Below are positions 1-9,700 of a DNA stretch of 64,000 nucleotides, piece by piece. Origin of the DNA: a virus; the IMG/VR virus record IMGVR_UViG_3300025133_000040, positions 1-64,000 of that record; one strand, written 5' to 3'. Positions within the stretch are counted from its first letter, which is position 1, and every line of letters begins with the position of its first letter. The notes beneath the pieces were generated by a model that ran no database searches, was not told where the DNA came from, and was given only the letters and a program-made list of their open reading frames with translations. A program made the translations under genes and the position numbers.

Positions 1-125
1 ACGCCCTACGACTAGGTGCTGCTATAGATGATACTGTAGATGAAATAGTATTGTGTTGGAGACCTGTCGGTGGAACGGCTGGTCACGATGTTGAAGCCAG
101 TATGACTTGGAGAGAAATGCAATAA
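1..125 (+). CDS. 3' end of a head/neck protein gene (partial)
   Basis: An open frame enters from the left edge (first whole codon at base 3) and ends with TAA at 123-125, giving the last 40 residues of a protein. The stop overlaps the ATG of the next gene by one base, the junction type used throughout this tail module. Too little is present for a family assignment; position before neck and tail genes suggests a virion protein. Confidence 0.6.
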   Translation, partial: ALRLGAAIDDTVDEIVLCWRPVGGTAGHDVEASMTWREMQ

Positions 126-655
126 TGGCGGGTTTCGACGATATAGCTTGGTCAACTTTAAAGACCTTACACAACGACGCAATAGATAGTGTTATCACCA
201 ACCTTGCAGTTACCAGTCAGATAATTTACCCTCCGAGGTTTACTGATTGCTCAAACTGCTTGTATGATGCTGTGGGCAATAAGTCTGCCAATCGCTATGC
301 GAGCGGCGGGCCTATGGCTTTTAGAAATGGGCAGACCTGTCCTATGTGTAATGGTGCTGGAAAGTTGGCTACGGAGTCTACAGAGGACGTTAGCTTGGTG
401 GTTCTATGGGACCAGACAAGCTGGCTGCCTATCGAGGGTGGCTCTGGCATCAGGGTTCGTAACGGCTCTGTGCAGACCATGAGCCTTAAGGCTACCTATG
501 CTAAGATTAAGAGGGCTAAGGAGCTTATCATCGACACTAGTCTTAACAACCTAAATGTTGGTCGTTATGTAAGGGACGGTGAGCCATGGTGGTGCGGATT
601 CGGTGAGAGTCGGTATTGTGTGGCAATGTGGAGGGAAGCTGGTAGTGGTAGCTAA
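125..655 (+). CDS. Hypothetical neck-region protein with CxxC pairs
   Basis: A 176-residue protein I do not recognise. It has two cysteine pairs, CSNC near residue 43 and CPMC near residue 73, which could hold a zinc ion. A TTG 18 bases upstream also opens the frame, but ATG at 125 is preferred because it overlaps the preceding stop as TAATG. It lies between a head/neck gene and a gp10-like protein, so a role in the head-to-tail connector or as a small virion component is inferred from position only. Confidence 0.6.
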   Translation: MAGFDDIAWSTLKTLHNDAIDSVITNLAVTSQIIYPPRFTDCSNCLYDAVGNKSANRYASGGPMAFRNGQTCPMCNGAGKLATESTEDVSLVVLWDQTSWLPIEGGSGIRVRNGSVQTMSLKATYAKIKRAKELIIDTSLNNLNVGRYVRDGEPWWCGFGESRYCVAMWREAGSGS

Positions 656-1298
656 GCTAAGAGTACACGTTCCAGGGGGCTCTCGTAAGATAGCTGCCGA
701 CATTGCTAAGGTTGTCCTAAAGGATGTGCAGAACTCTCTGGCGGTCTCTAAGGCCCCTATCACTATTGGTGTTAGAAAGATAATCGCTAAGAGATTGCTT
801 AATAGCTCTGTTGTCAGGGAGTTGGAGAGGGGCGGTCAGTTGTATGGGGAGCTTGGTGTTCCAGATGCTCACGCTCGTGTAACTAACATAATAAGAGTAT
901 GGCTTAGAGGGATTGAGGTTAAGTTCACCCCTCTGAAACTTGCAGGAACCCGCATATCAGGGGGTCTGAAGATAACGGCGGTTGACGCCTCGTTTAAGGA
1001 TGTGTTGTCTCAGGGCGATGCTACCTTTGTGACTGCCAAATCAACTAGCCTACCTTGGCTAGAGTGGTTGCTTATGGAGGGGTCAAATTCAATTATTAAA
1101 GATTACACCGTAGGCGTGCATCCTACTAGAAGTCGTACGGGTCGATTGGTTATGGTTAAGACAAGCGCTAGTTCTTGGAGTGTCCCACCTGAGTTTAGCG
1201 GAACTATGAATAACAACTTTGTTACTAGAGCAATGGATGGCGCAGAGGAAGAAATTGATAAACTCCTGTCAAGAGAAATAAATAAGAGACTCAAATAA
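645..1298 (+). CDS. Putative head-closure/tail-completion protein
   Basis: A 217-residue protein. The start is placed at GTG 645 because GGAGGG lies at 630-635, nine bases upstream; the longer frame from 579 would run deep inside the preceding gene. The C-terminus (residues about 190-217) has an amphipathic helix with the pattern FVTRAMDGAEEEIDKLL, which resembles the end of HK97 gp10-type proteins that sit at the head-tail joint. It overlaps the next gene by one base. Family assignment is by layout and pattern, not a clear motif. Confidence 0.5.
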   Translation: MVAKLRVHVPGGSRKIAADIAKVVLKDVQNSLAVSKAPITIGVRKIIAKRLLNSSVVRELERGGQLYGELGVPDAHARVTNIIRVWLRGIEVKFTPLKLAGTRISGGLKITAVDASFKDVLSQGDATFVTAKSTSLPWLEWLLMEGSNSIIKDYTVGVHPTRSRTGRLVMVKTSASSWSVPPEFSGTMNNNFVTRAMDGAEEEIDKLLSREINKRLK

Positions 1299-2257
1299 TG
1301 GCCGTTGAAAGTTATACTAGATTTAAACTTGTCAGTCCCCACTACGGCGACGACCAGTACATGACTCAGTTGGAGAACAATGTCCAACAGTGGCTTCAGT
1401 GGGGGCTCCTAGGAATCGGAGGGTGGCGAGACGTAAGTATCCCTACCTCTGGGGCTTACGGAGGAGACTTTAGCAGACTAAGACCAGTTACGGACAGCAA
1501 CTACACAGACGGTCAAATCTGGGAGGGTGCTAGGAAAGACTGGGTCTGGGAAACCGGGGTAAACTATGTGGACACCACGGGGGGAACCGGCAATCCTACG
1601 CCCGTTGGCGTGCCAGATATTGATGGCAGCCCCGCAGCAGGAAGCTATCACGTAGACTATCGTAATGGTAGGGTGATTTTCGATACGGCTATCTCAACCT
1701 CATCAACGGTTCAGGTGGCCCACTCCTTTCGTAGTACTCAGGTTTACAGGGCAGATACCGCCCCCTGGTATCAGGAAGCTCAGCTTCGCTCTAACAGGCC
1801 AGACTCTTCGCAGTTCCTCCAAGAGGCAAGCGGGACGTGGTCTGTGAACGCTAGGCACAGAATACAGTTGCCATGTATTGTGGTGGGGGCAGTTCCCTCA
1901 GCACATACCACGCCCTTTCAGTTGGGTAATGGTAAGCTGTGGATACACCAAGATATGATGTTTCACGTCTTTGCTGAGACTAGAAGTGACCGTAACAAGC
2001 TATGTAGTATTTTAATGGCTCAAACAGATATGAATATCTGGCTATTTGATACTAACGCTGTGGCAGCAGACGAGGCATACCCATTAGATTACCGTGGCGA
2101 ACTCACAGGAAGCATACAATACCCTGATTTAGTCAGTGAAACAGGCTATCAGTGGCGTCGTTGTCGCTTTGAAAGAGGGAACGCAGAGGAGCTTGAAGTC
2201 ATACATCCAAACCTCTATGAGGGGCGAATACGACTACTAGCTGAGTTTGACCATTAA
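1298..2257 (+). CDS. Hypothetical structural protein, neck/tail-terminator region
   Basis: A 319-residue protein rich in aromatic residues and beta-strand-like stretches, with no enzyme motif. It stands immediately before the major tail protein, where siphoviruses usually carry the tail terminator or a connector protein. I do not recognise the family. Its stop codon (2255-2257) is followed after one base by the promoter-like motif of the major tail gene, so it is probably the last gene of the upstream transcription unit. Confidence 0.5.
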   Translation: MAVESYTRFKLVSPHYGDDQYMTQLENNVQQWLQWGLLGIGGWRDVSIPTSGAYGGDFSRLRPVTDSNYTDGQIWEGARKDWVWETGVNYVDTTGGTGNPTPVGVPDIDGSPAAGSYHVDYRNGRVIFDTAISTSSTVQVAHSFRSTQVYRADTAPWYQEAQLRSNRPDSSQFLQEASGTWSVNARHRIQLPCIVVGAVPSAHTTPFQLGNGKLWIHQDMMFHVFAETRSDRNKLCSILMAQTDMNIWLFDTNAVAADEAYPLDYRGELTGSIQYPDLVSETGYQWRRCRFERGNAEELEVIHPNLYEGRIRLLAEFDH

Positions 2258-2258
2258 C

Positions 2259-2268
2259 GGTGTATTAT
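2259..2268 (+). promoter_or_regulatory. Promoter motif GGTGTATTAT before the major tail gene
   Basis: GGTGTATTAT lies in the 55-base gap between two structural genes, 45 bases before the major tail ATG. It matches one of a set of GGTGTATAAT motifs found before - strand genes at 48.7, 53.6, 55.9 and 59.2 kb. No -35 box stands at 16-18 bases, so recognition by a phage sigma factor is inferred. GGAGAG at 2299-2305 serves as ribosome binding site. Confidence 0.55.
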
Positions 2269-2312
2269 CACAGTACACCAGCATTTGTTTGATTATTTCG
2301 GAGAGCTATTAA

Positions 2313-3515
2313 ATGGCTAATAAAAGAATTTACTACGCTGTTCACGCAGTAGCTATTAAGGGAGACGGTGGTAACTACGATTTCGGTGTTACCAACGACT
2401 ACGAAGTAGCTCATGGCGTTCAGTCCGTAGGTGTTTCAACTAACTTTAACTTAGAGCAAGTCTTTCAGTTGGGTCAGTTAGAAATCTATGAAAACGTAGA
2501 GAATATTCCCGATGTGGAAATTACTCTGAACAAGGTTCTTGACGGTTATCCTTTGTTGTACCACATGGCTACACAAGATACTACCGCTGGACCATCTCTA
2601 GCCAACCGCTCAACTGCCGAGTGCATCTTCGGTATGGCTATTTACCAAGACACTGAGAACTCTGCCATCGCAGGTGCCAATAGCGCACCTAGCATCTTGG
2701 CTTGTTCCGGTATGTTTGTAGGCTCTGTGTCTTACAGCTTCCCTCTAGAAGATAACTTCAATGAAGATATTACTCTAGTTGGAAACCACAAGATTTGGAA
2801 GAACCAGCCGTCTCACGGTGCTGACATGGCCACGCTTCCACCAGTCACGTTTGATACAACGGACACTGGCCTTGACACAAACGATGACTCTCCTGTTGGT
2901 ACGGGTGGTATTAATCGTCGTCAAGACATCTTGTTCTCTTTCGTTGCTGCCTCTGGCACCGACGTTAACGGAGCCGTTAGCGACCCAGACTCCACCATTC
3001 TTCCTTACGACGTTGACGGTATTACCGACAGCGGTACTAACGAAGAAGACGTTAATGGAGACTACGGCGCTCACCTGTCGTCCATCTCAATCTCTGTTGA
3101 CCTTGGTCGTACAGAAATCAATGAGCTTGGTCGTCGCCTACCTTACACTCGTGTTGTTGACTTCCCAACAGAAGTTACCTGCGAGATTGAAACCACAACA
3201 AGTTCTGGTGACCTTGTTTCTGCCACAGAAGACGGCGTTTACGGTACTGGTACTGGCGCGTGTGTTGAAGGTGAAAACTTAATCAACCGCACAATCCGTA
3301 TCGCTACTTGTGAAGGTACTCGTATCTATCTAGGTACTAAGAACCGTCTGTCTGCTGTGAACTATTCTGGTGGCGATGCTGCTGGTGGCAATGTTAGTGT
3401 TTCTTATACTTACTCTACGTTCAACGACTTCGTGGTCTTGCACAGTGGTGAGCAGAACATTAACTCAACTGCCTCAACATGGTGGACCCAGCGTGGTGCT
3501 CACTTGGTTGGATAA
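2313..3515 (+). CDS. Major tail (tube) protein
   Basis: A 400-residue protein expected to form the tail tube. It is placed by position (after neck genes, before chaperone-like genes and tape measure), by its length, and by its own transcription unit: a promoter motif at 2259 and a strong terminator at 3525-3560, as expected for the most abundant tail protein. The N-terminal part has beta-strand patterns and the segment ENVENIPDVEITLNKVLDGYP (residues about 60-80) of the kind seen in tail tube proteins. The rest is low in lysine and rich in Ser, Thr, Asp and Gly. Start ATG follows GGAGAG by seven bases. A sheath protein is excluded by lack of any sheath-sized neighbour. Confidence 0.7.
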   Translation: MANKRIYYAVHAVAIKGDGGNYDFGVTNDYEVAHGVQSVGVSTNFNLEQVFQLGQLEIYENVENIPDVEITLNKVLDGYPLLYHMATQDTTAGPSLANRSTAECIFGMAIYQDTENSAIAGANSAPSILACSGMFVGSVSYSFPLEDNFNEDITLVGNHKIWKNQPSHGADMATLPPVTFDTTDTGLDTNDDSPVGTGGINRRQDILFSFVAASGTDVNGAVSDPDSTILPYDVDGITDSGTNEEDVNGDYGAHLSSISISVDLGRTEINELGRRLPYTRVVDFPTEVTCEIETTTSSGDLVSATEDGVYGTGTGACVEGENLINRTIRIATCEGTRIYLGTKNRLSAVNYSGGDAAGGNVSVSYTYSTFNDFVVLHSGEQNINSTASTWWTQRGAHLVG

Positions 3516-3524
3516 TTTAGATAG

Positions 3525-3560
3525 GCTAGGGTCGTAAGAGGCCCTAGCTTATTTTTTTTA
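3525..3560 (+). terminator. Intrinsic terminator after the major tail gene
   Basis: Perfect 7-bp stem GCTAGGG (3525-3531) / CCCTAGC (3542-3548) with a 10-base loop, followed by TTATTTTTTTT. It begins ten bases after the stop codon. Confidence 0.85.
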
Positions 3561-3706
3561 TTATTAAGAAGGATTGTTGGCAAATTGCCTGGATAAGAGC
3601 CTTGAGGATGGGGTTCGGATTACAACTAGTTTCTTATCTAGGTCAACAGTGTATGCGATAGGCTCCTTGGCGGGTAGTCGAGTGACATTGATTGACCTTT
3701 TTTTAT
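3561..3706 (+). ncRNA. Structured non-coding stretch ending in a second terminator
   Basis: There is no credible gene here. Three stems can be drawn: a small GGCA/TGCC hairpin (3579-3589); GATAAGA (3592-3598) pairing with TCTTATC (3632-3638); and GGTCAACAGTGT (3641-3652) pairing with ACATTG-A-TTGACC (3685-3697), one bulged base, directly followed by TTTTTTT. The last stem is a plausible intrinsic terminator in front of the gene at 3726. Whether this is a separate small RNA or the leader of that gene is not clear. Confidence 0.4.
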
Positions 3707-3725
3707 TGGTTGAAGGAGACACACT

Positions 3726-4148
3726 GTGTGTGATTTTAGAAATCCACCAACAGGAATGGTGGAAGACGGTGAGAATATTCCCGTCACATTTAGAGGATAC
3801 GTTGATTATAGTTATCAACATTCTAAAGACTGGTACGACGATAATAACGTGCCACAATCCCCATATATGAGCGCCCACCCCTGGATGGGTGGAGACACCA
3901 AATTTGAAGAAGGTGCCTACTATGTTTGCGCTACGGGTAGTAGCTATCAATACTACGACGGTGAGCACTGGGAGCCCAGAGAGCTTCTATTTGAAGAAGG
4001 GGACGACTGGAGCTGTGGGCATCCTTTCGCTACTAGAACGGGCGTGGTGCCAGTAGGTGGTTGGAGTGGAGACGCCCCTCCATACTCAAGAATTAACATA
4101 TCAGCAGAACTAGGCAGGGATTTCTTTGAACTGCCCCAAGGAACTTAA
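3726..4148 (+). CDS. Hypothetical tail-module protein
   Basis: A 140-residue protein rich in Tyr, Trp, Asp and Gly, likely a small beta protein. GTG 3726 is chosen because AGGAG at 3714-3718 lies seven bases upstream; it starts just after a terminator-like hairpin. No family recognised. Between the major tail protein and chaperone-like genes, it could be a minor tail or decoration protein. A competing frame (from 3574) overlaps it but crosses the hairpins and lacks this ribosome site. Confidence 0.55.
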   Translation: MCDFRNPPTGMVEDGENIPVTFRGYVDYSYQHSKDWYDDNNVPQSPYMSAHPWMGGDTKFEEGAYYVCATGSSYQYYDGEHWEPRELLFEEGDDWSCGHPFATRTGVVPVGGWSGDAPPYSRINISAELGRDFFELPQGT

Positions 4149-4150
4149 AG

Positions 4151-4366
4151 ATGGAACCAGAACAACTATATATTATTATTGGTCAACTATACGTAGACAC
4201 GGCGAGATTGCAAGCTGGTATAGAAAGCCTTAACGGGGTCATTAAGATGAAAGACACCGAAATCAATCAACTACAACAACAACTGATAGCGGCTACAAAT
4301 GGACAAACAGGACAAGCACAGGTTGATGTACCGGCTGTTGGCGGGGTACTGCCGCATAAGGCTTAA
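4151..4366 (+). CDS. Small coiled-coil-like protein
   Basis: A 71-residue protein with heptad-like leucine/isoleucine spacing over residues 5-50 (short coiled coil) and a glutamine-rich stretch near residue 40. It starts two bases after the preceding stop. Its last 68 bases are also the first codons of the next gene in the +1 frame. Function unknown; similar small genes near tape measures often assist tail assembly. Confidence 0.55.
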   Translation: MEPEQLYIIIGQLYVDTARLQAGIESLNGVIKMKDTEINQLQQQLIAATNGQTGQAQVDVPAVGGVLPHKA

Positions 4367-5390
4367 CGACAAGACCTACTACATCAAATCCCCTACATCG
4401 GGAATGTTGTACGAGGCCGCTGAGGTGTACCGAGAGGTATACAACGAGAACGTCTATAAGGACTGGATGCGCGTTGCCGACGCCAGGAGACAGGCGATTA
4501 AGCAGGGCGTATGGCCTGAGGACGGAGACAAGAAGATTAAGGATTGTGACGACACCATAGAGAACAAGAAAATTGAACTCTACGAAACATTCTTGACAGA
4601 CCCAGAAAAGCACAAAGAAACTAAGGCAATCCTGTCTAATGTTAAGAAGTATCAGTCTAAGCTGTTGTCTCAGAAACACGCTTTCGACCATATGACACTT
4701 GAAGGATATGCTGAACACTGTAGTCAATGCCATCTGTTCTCTCAGATTATATGTGGCAGCGATAAGGAAAGGCTGTGGGCCTCTTACGAGACAACCAACA
4801 CCGGCCTACTACATCGCATAATGACAGAGTATCGTGCCAGGGCTATTGACCCCACCACGTTAAGGGAAATATCCCGCACAGAACCTTGGCGTAGCTATTG
4901 GTCTGCTGAGAAGGAAGGGGCCTTTGCTGACGGGATAGAGAACGACGACCAGCGCACCCTAGTCTTATACAGTAGAATGTACGACAGTGTGTATGGTCAT
5001 CCAGAGTGTCCGTCTGACGACGTTGTTTCAAATAACGACATGTTGGACGGGTGGCTGGCGCTCAACAAAAGGAAAGCAGAGAAAGACAGAAAGACCAAGG
5101 AAGTAGAGAACATACTTCCTAGTCATATTAAGGACGGCGCTCGCGAGGTTTTCATACCTGTGTCTCAGTTCAACAATAAGGGTGAAAGGATAAGCAAGGA
5201 GGAGCAAAACAAAAGGGCGGCTAAGATTTATAACCTGAACGATACTTCAGGAAGAGTTGCCATCAACAAGAGGGAAGCCTTTATTAAGAAACAAGGTGAG
5301 AATATAGTTGGCGCTGATATGCTCCCAGACACTAAGATTGAGCTAACCCACCAAGCTAAAGAGCAGTTTATGCAAAGAGTGAAAGGATAA
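4299..5390 (+). CDS. Hypothetical tail-assembly region protein
   Basis: A 363-residue, highly charged, mostly helical protein without recognised motifs apart from four cysteines (for example CSQC near residue 137). Its ATG lies 68 bases inside the preceding gene, with no good ribosome site, so translation is probably coupled to it. It sits between the tail tube and tape measure genes, where tail-assembly chaperones are usual, but it is much larger than typical G/GT proteins. The assignment is positional. Confidence 0.5.
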   Translation: MDKQDKHRLMYRLLAGYCRIRLNDKTYYIKSPTSGMLYEAAEVYREVYNENVYKDWMRVADARRQAIKQGVWPEDGDKKIKDCDDTIENKKIELYETFLTDPEKHKETKAILSNVKKYQSKLLSQKHAFDHMTLEGYAEHCSQCHLFSQIICGSDKERLWASYETTNTGLLHRIMTEYRARAIDPTTLREISRTEPWRSYWSAEKEGAFADGIENDDQRTLVLYSRMYDSVYGHPECPSDDVVSNNDMLDGWLALNKRKAEKDRKTKEVENILPSHIKDGAREVFIPVSQFNNKGERISKEEQNKRAAKIYNLNDTSGRVAINKREAFIKKQGENIVGADMLPDTKIELTHQAKEQFMQRVKG

Positions 5391-5394
5391 TAAA

Positions 5395-5766
5395 ATGGAC
5401 AACAGACATGAAATAAGGGCCATTAAGAACAGAGCTAGAGAGCTAAACAAAGAGCGCTCTCAAGCCAATTCTAAGAAGCAATTAATGAGCAATATAAAGA
5501 CCAAGTTCAAGACCACCATGATTGGTGCCTTGGATGCTTTCGAGAAGGGCTTCGGCCATCTTTGGGGTCATGGTCTTCGTGCCTCAGAACTCACAGAAGC
5601 AGAATTAGAGTTTCGTGAGAACTGGGAGGAAGCTAGAAGAGATGTGTTAGATAAAGGAAACCTTCAGTCTAGAGCAGCTATGGATGAAATAGCTCAACAC
5701 ACACTAGACTGGAATCGTCATCAATTGGAACTTGTAGTAAAGAATTCGGAGCCTACAAATGAGTAA
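5395..5766 (+). CDS. Hypothetical basic helical protein
   Basis: A 123-residue protein: basic N-terminal half (many Arg and Lys to residue 45), acidic helical C-terminal half. Start follows AAAGGA at a suitable distance. Its last codons overlap the next gene by eight bases (ATGAGTAA), so the two are probably translationally coupled. No family recognised; likely part of the tail-assembly group. Confidence 0.5.
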   Translation: MDNRHEIRAIKNRARELNKERSQANSKKQLMSNIKTKFKTTMIGALDAFEKGFGHLWGHGLRASELTEAELEFRENWEEARRDVLDKGNLQSRAAMDEIAQHTLDWNRHQLELVVKNSEPTNE

Positions 5767-6658
5767 CAAAACCAAAAAGTCACAATTTACCGTCACAATC
5801 ACAGGTGAGGACGGACAAGAAAAAGAACTTAGCCTAGCCATTGCCAGTCCTACGTGGGACGAGCAGCAGGATGCTCAGGATAAGTACAACCTAACATTTA
5901 AGAGGGCCTGCGACAACGAAGCGTTGTTGAGACCGCGATTGGATGACTTCTTGAAGGACCAGAAGGTCTGGACGCCTGAAAAAGAGGCCGAGCTAACCAG
6001 CTTGCAGAAGCAATTTCAAGATTTGCTGTATAAGATGTCTAAGGGTGGTTCACTAGACGATTTGGTGCCCCTTACAAGGGAAATTAAGGAGACTCGTAAC
6101 AAGATTAACGAGATAGCCAACGTCAGAGACCAGTATTCAGGTAATACGGCTGAGGGTCAGGCTGAAAACATGCGATTTGCCTGCCTCCTAGCGGCCTCTG
6201 TGGTGTATAATGACACAGGGAAGCGATATTGGCCTACTGTAGATGACTACTTGGCCGAATCTAGCAATGAAGTGGCTGGTGCGGCAGCAGAAAAGTATGC
6301 TGCAATACTTGTCGGCCTTACCGACGAGAACCCAACGGCAGAGTTGCCTGAGAATAAGTTGCTCATTAAGCTAAAGCTGATGAACAAAGATTGTCGCTAC
6401 CTAACTAAGGACACCAAAAAGCCCTATGCTCCTATCAAGGTTGATGGCGAGTGGGTTGACATCCTTCTTGACAAAGAGGGTCGCTTTATCAACGAGGACG
6501 ATGAGCTGATTGACGCTTATGGTCGTTTAGTTGACGAAGATGGTGAGTTTGTCGAGGCTGGTCAGTGGGTTACGGACGAACCCAAGAAGGCCAAAAAGAC
6601 AAAGGCGAAGGTTGAAAAAGAGGCAAAGGCCGAGGCGAAGGACTGGGTCGAAGCCTAG
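5759..6658 (+). CDS. Putative tail-assembly chaperone
   Basis: A 299-residue protein directly before the tape measure, the usual place of the tail-assembly chaperone that holds the tape measure during tube polymerisation. It starts with a short beta segment (FTVTITGEDGQEKELSLAIA) and continues as charged helices; residues about 225-265 contain repeated D/E-rich turns (KEGRFINEDDELI, YGRLVDEDGEFV) and the end is a Lys/Ala/Glu tail. No slippery-site extension frame is present downstream, so the usual G/GT frameshift is not seen. GGTGTATAAT occurs at 6202-6211 in its coding sequence and might be an internal promoter. Confidence 0.45.
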   Translation: MSNKTKKSQFTVTITGEDGQEKELSLAIASPTWDEQQDAQDKYNLTFKRACDNEALLRPRLDDFLKDQKVWTPEKEAELTSLQKQFQDLLYKMSKGGSLDDLVPLTREIKETRNKINEIANVRDQYSGNTAEGQAENMRFACLLAASVVYNDTGKRYWPTVDDYLAESSNEVAGAAAEKYAAILVGLTDENPTAELPENKLLIKLKLMNKDCRYLTKDTKKPYAPIKVDGEWVDILLDKEGRFINEDDELIDAYGRLVDEDGEFVEAGQWVTDEPKKAKKTKAKVEKEAKAEAKDWVEA

Positions 6659-6675
6659 AAATAGAAGTGGATAGT

Positions 6676-6746
6676 GGTTATACCGGCAGATGTTAGGGTG
6701 GAGGGTTTCGAGACCCAGCCTGTCTTCCGGTATAGCCATTTTTTTT
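6676..6746 (+). terminator. Branched terminator-like RNA element before the tape measure gene
   Basis: GGTTATACCGG (6676-6686) pairs with CCGGTATAGCC (6727-6737), 11 bp with one G-U, followed by ATTTTTTTT. The 40-base interior holds a second hairpin, GGGTT(TCGA)GACCC at 6703-6716. The long closed interior is unusual for a simple terminator and it sits immediately before the tape measure ribosome site, so it may attenuate tape measure transcription. Confidence 0.6.
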
Positions 6747-6759
6747 ATAGGTAGGCTAA

Positions 6760-9700
6760 ATGGCTAAAACAGTAATTAATGCAGAGGTGCGAGTCAGTGG
6801 TCCTAAGGGACTAGCAGGTGTCGCACGACAAATTCAGCGTGGCTTAACTGGCATCTCGGCTAATGTCGGCGTCAAAATTAATCAGGCTGCTGCTAAAAAT
6901 GTAGCCGCCCTTGATAGCAACCTAAAGATTCTTAACGCAACCCTTAAAACCACTTCTGTTATGGGGTCTTCTGCCGCTGTTGGCATTAGTCAGGTTGGCG
7001 CTGCTGCTCGTAAGAGCGCTACCGCTATAGGCTCCGTTGGAAAGGCTGCCAATACGGCTTCTGCTGGAGTAGGCAAGGCTGCAAAGAACACCGAGAAGCT
7101 TAGCAATGAGATGGCTGAGTTCGGGCGTGTGTCTGGTTTGGCCATCCGTCGTTTTGCTGGCTTCTCTATTGCCACAGGCGTTATCTTTGGTCTTATTCGC
7201 GCAGTTAGCAATGCTACCAGCGAGGCCATTACATTTGAGCGCGAGATGATTCGTGTCGCTCAGGTTACCGGCGGTACGGTTGCCAGTTTGAGAGACCTTC
7301 AGAAAGAAGTTACGAGCCTCGCCACCGGCCTGGGTGTGTCCTCTACAGACCTTTTAAAGGTGTCTCGTATCCTGGCCCAGACAGGTCTAACCGCTAAAGA
7401 AACTGCTCAGGCTCTAGAAGCACTAGCGAAGTCTGAGCTTGCTCCTACATTTACAAACATTGAACAGACCGCCGAAGGTGCCATCGCCATTATGCGTCAG
7501 TTTGGTATCGAGGCCAGTGGCCTAGAAAAGGCTCTTGGTTCTGTTAATGCCGTTGCTGGTAAGTTCGCCGTTGAATCCGACGACATCATTCAAGCCGTGC
7601 GCCGTGCTGGTGGTGTGTTCGCCGCTGCCTCCCACGGAGTTAGTGAAGGCACAGACGCTCTTAACGAGTTCATTGCTGTGTTTACCTCTGTTCGTGCTAC
7701 GACTCGTGAATCTGCTGAGTCTATCGCTACTGGTTTGCGTACCATCTTTACTCGATTGCAAAGAAATACGACTATTGAGTCCTTAGAGGAGCTTGGTATT
7801 CGCATGAGGGACTTGGAGGGTAAGTTTGTTGGTCCCTACAAGGCTATCAACAATATCGCAATTGCTCTTGAAAAAATCGACCCACGAGACCGCAGGTTCG
7901 CAGCTATCGCTGAGGAACTTGGCGGCTTCCGTCAAATCTCCAAGGTCATCCCGTTGGTGCAGCAACTTGAAACTCGCCTGGGCGCTCTAGGTGTGGCGCA
8001 AGAAGGTCAAAGTTCACTAAGTAGGGACGCTGAGAAAGCTCAGGAGTCCTTAGCTGTTCAATTCCAAAAGACTCGTGAAAACTTCTCTGCTCTTATTCGT
8101 GAAGTTACTGCAAGCGATACGTTTAAGGCGTTCGCTAAGACCGCACTAGCACTTGCTGATGGTTTTATTGCTCTTGCGAGAACTGTTAAGCCTCTTATTC
8201 CAATCCTAACGGCTTTCGCCGCTATCAAGCTAGGCTCATCAGTAGCTCAATTCCTTGGTGGTTTTGGCACAGGTGCCAGAGGTGGTGGAGCTGGTGGTTT
8301 CGGAGTTGGCGCTGCCAACCTGCTTAGCGGTGCTAGATTTAATACTGGTGGCCTAGTTCCTGGTCGTGGTCCGAATAGGGATACTGTACCTGCTTCGTTG
8401 ACGAAGGGTGAATTTGTTATCCAGCGTCCTGCTGTTGACAACCTTGGCGTTCCTTTCTTGGAAAGGCTGAACAGAAACAAGGGTGGTTCTGTTCCTGGGT
8501 TTAATGATGGAGATTTCTTTGACGACGAAGGTAAAGCAAGTATACCTCCTGGTCAATTCCCACAGGCTTCTGGTATAGGGAGAGTAGATGTTAGCAATAA
8601 GAAGCTTGAGAACGCGGTAGACGTGGGGGGTCTTTTCTTGAGGCCCTTCGGAGTAGACAAGGTTGTTTCTGGAAGTATTCCCATTAACTCTTTCGCTCCT
8701 CAAAGCACGATAACAAAAGGCCCCAACAAGGGAAAATCTACAGGTTTGAGTTTTTCCCCTGGAAACAAAACAGAGCGAATAGCGGTTAAAAATAAATATG
8801 GACTAGCACAAAATGCAACTAAGATACCTTTTAATATCCACATTGGCTCCCTACCACAGTCATCGGCAGATGATTTTGAAGGAAATCTAGAAGGAATAAC
8901 TGCGAATTTTATTAAGGAGCAAGCCAAGTCCGTGTTCGGAGGCAAAGGACTCCCTAAGACCTCAGAAATTCGTAAAAACTTAGAAAAATTTAATTTCCCT
9001 CAAATTTCCGGCAACTTGTTTGAAGCTATGATTTCTTCGTCTAGTGGTAAGTTTGACGACAAGACTACCAGTAATGCCAATCTAGATTTTGATAGTATCA
9101 CATCAAGGGTTGCTACTGCATTTAACAACCCTGCTTTGGCGGGACTGCCGGGAGATGCTAAAAGAACCCTCGGGACGGAGGCTGTTGCGTCTTTAATTAA
9201 GAAGACAAAGAATTATATTTCTCAAACCGTCAAACCAGAAAAAAAGGGTCTCAACGAAGGCGGTCCTGGCGAAGTTAACGCTATGCTTACCAAGGGTGAG
9301 TTCGTTCTACAGAAAAAAGCCGTTGACCGAATCGGTGTTGCTAACGCTAGAAAACTAAACGACTCAACAGATACTCCGAAGTTTCATACCGGCGGTCTTG
9401 TTGGTCTTAACAAGGGTGGTGGTCTTCCTGGGTACAACAATGCAGGTCCAGTAAATAAACTAGGCGAGGAAGAAACCTATACAGACCTCTTTGAGCTAGG
9501 CGAAAAAGCGATATTAAAAGGAGGTAAGGCAGTAGAGTCTGGCTTTACGTCTCTTTTTGGTCTTCTTGTTGGTAAGGTTGAGGGCGCGAAGAAGTCTATT
9601 GCCGATAAAAAGGTTGCGAAAGCCGAGGCCGCCGATAAGCTCGCTGACAAAAGAGGGAGGGCTGGCTTAAAAAGCTTCATAGCCAATCGACCAGGAGGTA

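Noticed and set aside
107-124. TTG start for the second gene
   Set aside because: ATG 125 overlaps the preceding stop as TAATG, the normal junction here.
3574-3870. 98-codon + strand frame across the gap after the major tail gene
   Set aside because: Runs through two stem structures and overlaps the gene at 3726, which has a better ribosome site and more protein-like composition.
6202-6211. GGTGTATAAT within the gene before the tape measure, as a certain promoter
   Set aside because: Full match, but also spelled by Val-Val-Tyr-Asn codons; 550 bases from the next start. Kept only as a possible extra copy.
6695-6720. tRNA T-arm-like sequence (GGGTTTCGAGACCC)
   Set aside because: No acceptor stem, anticodon arm or CCA can be placed; the hairpin is part of the terminator-like element. 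No tRNA was found in the window.
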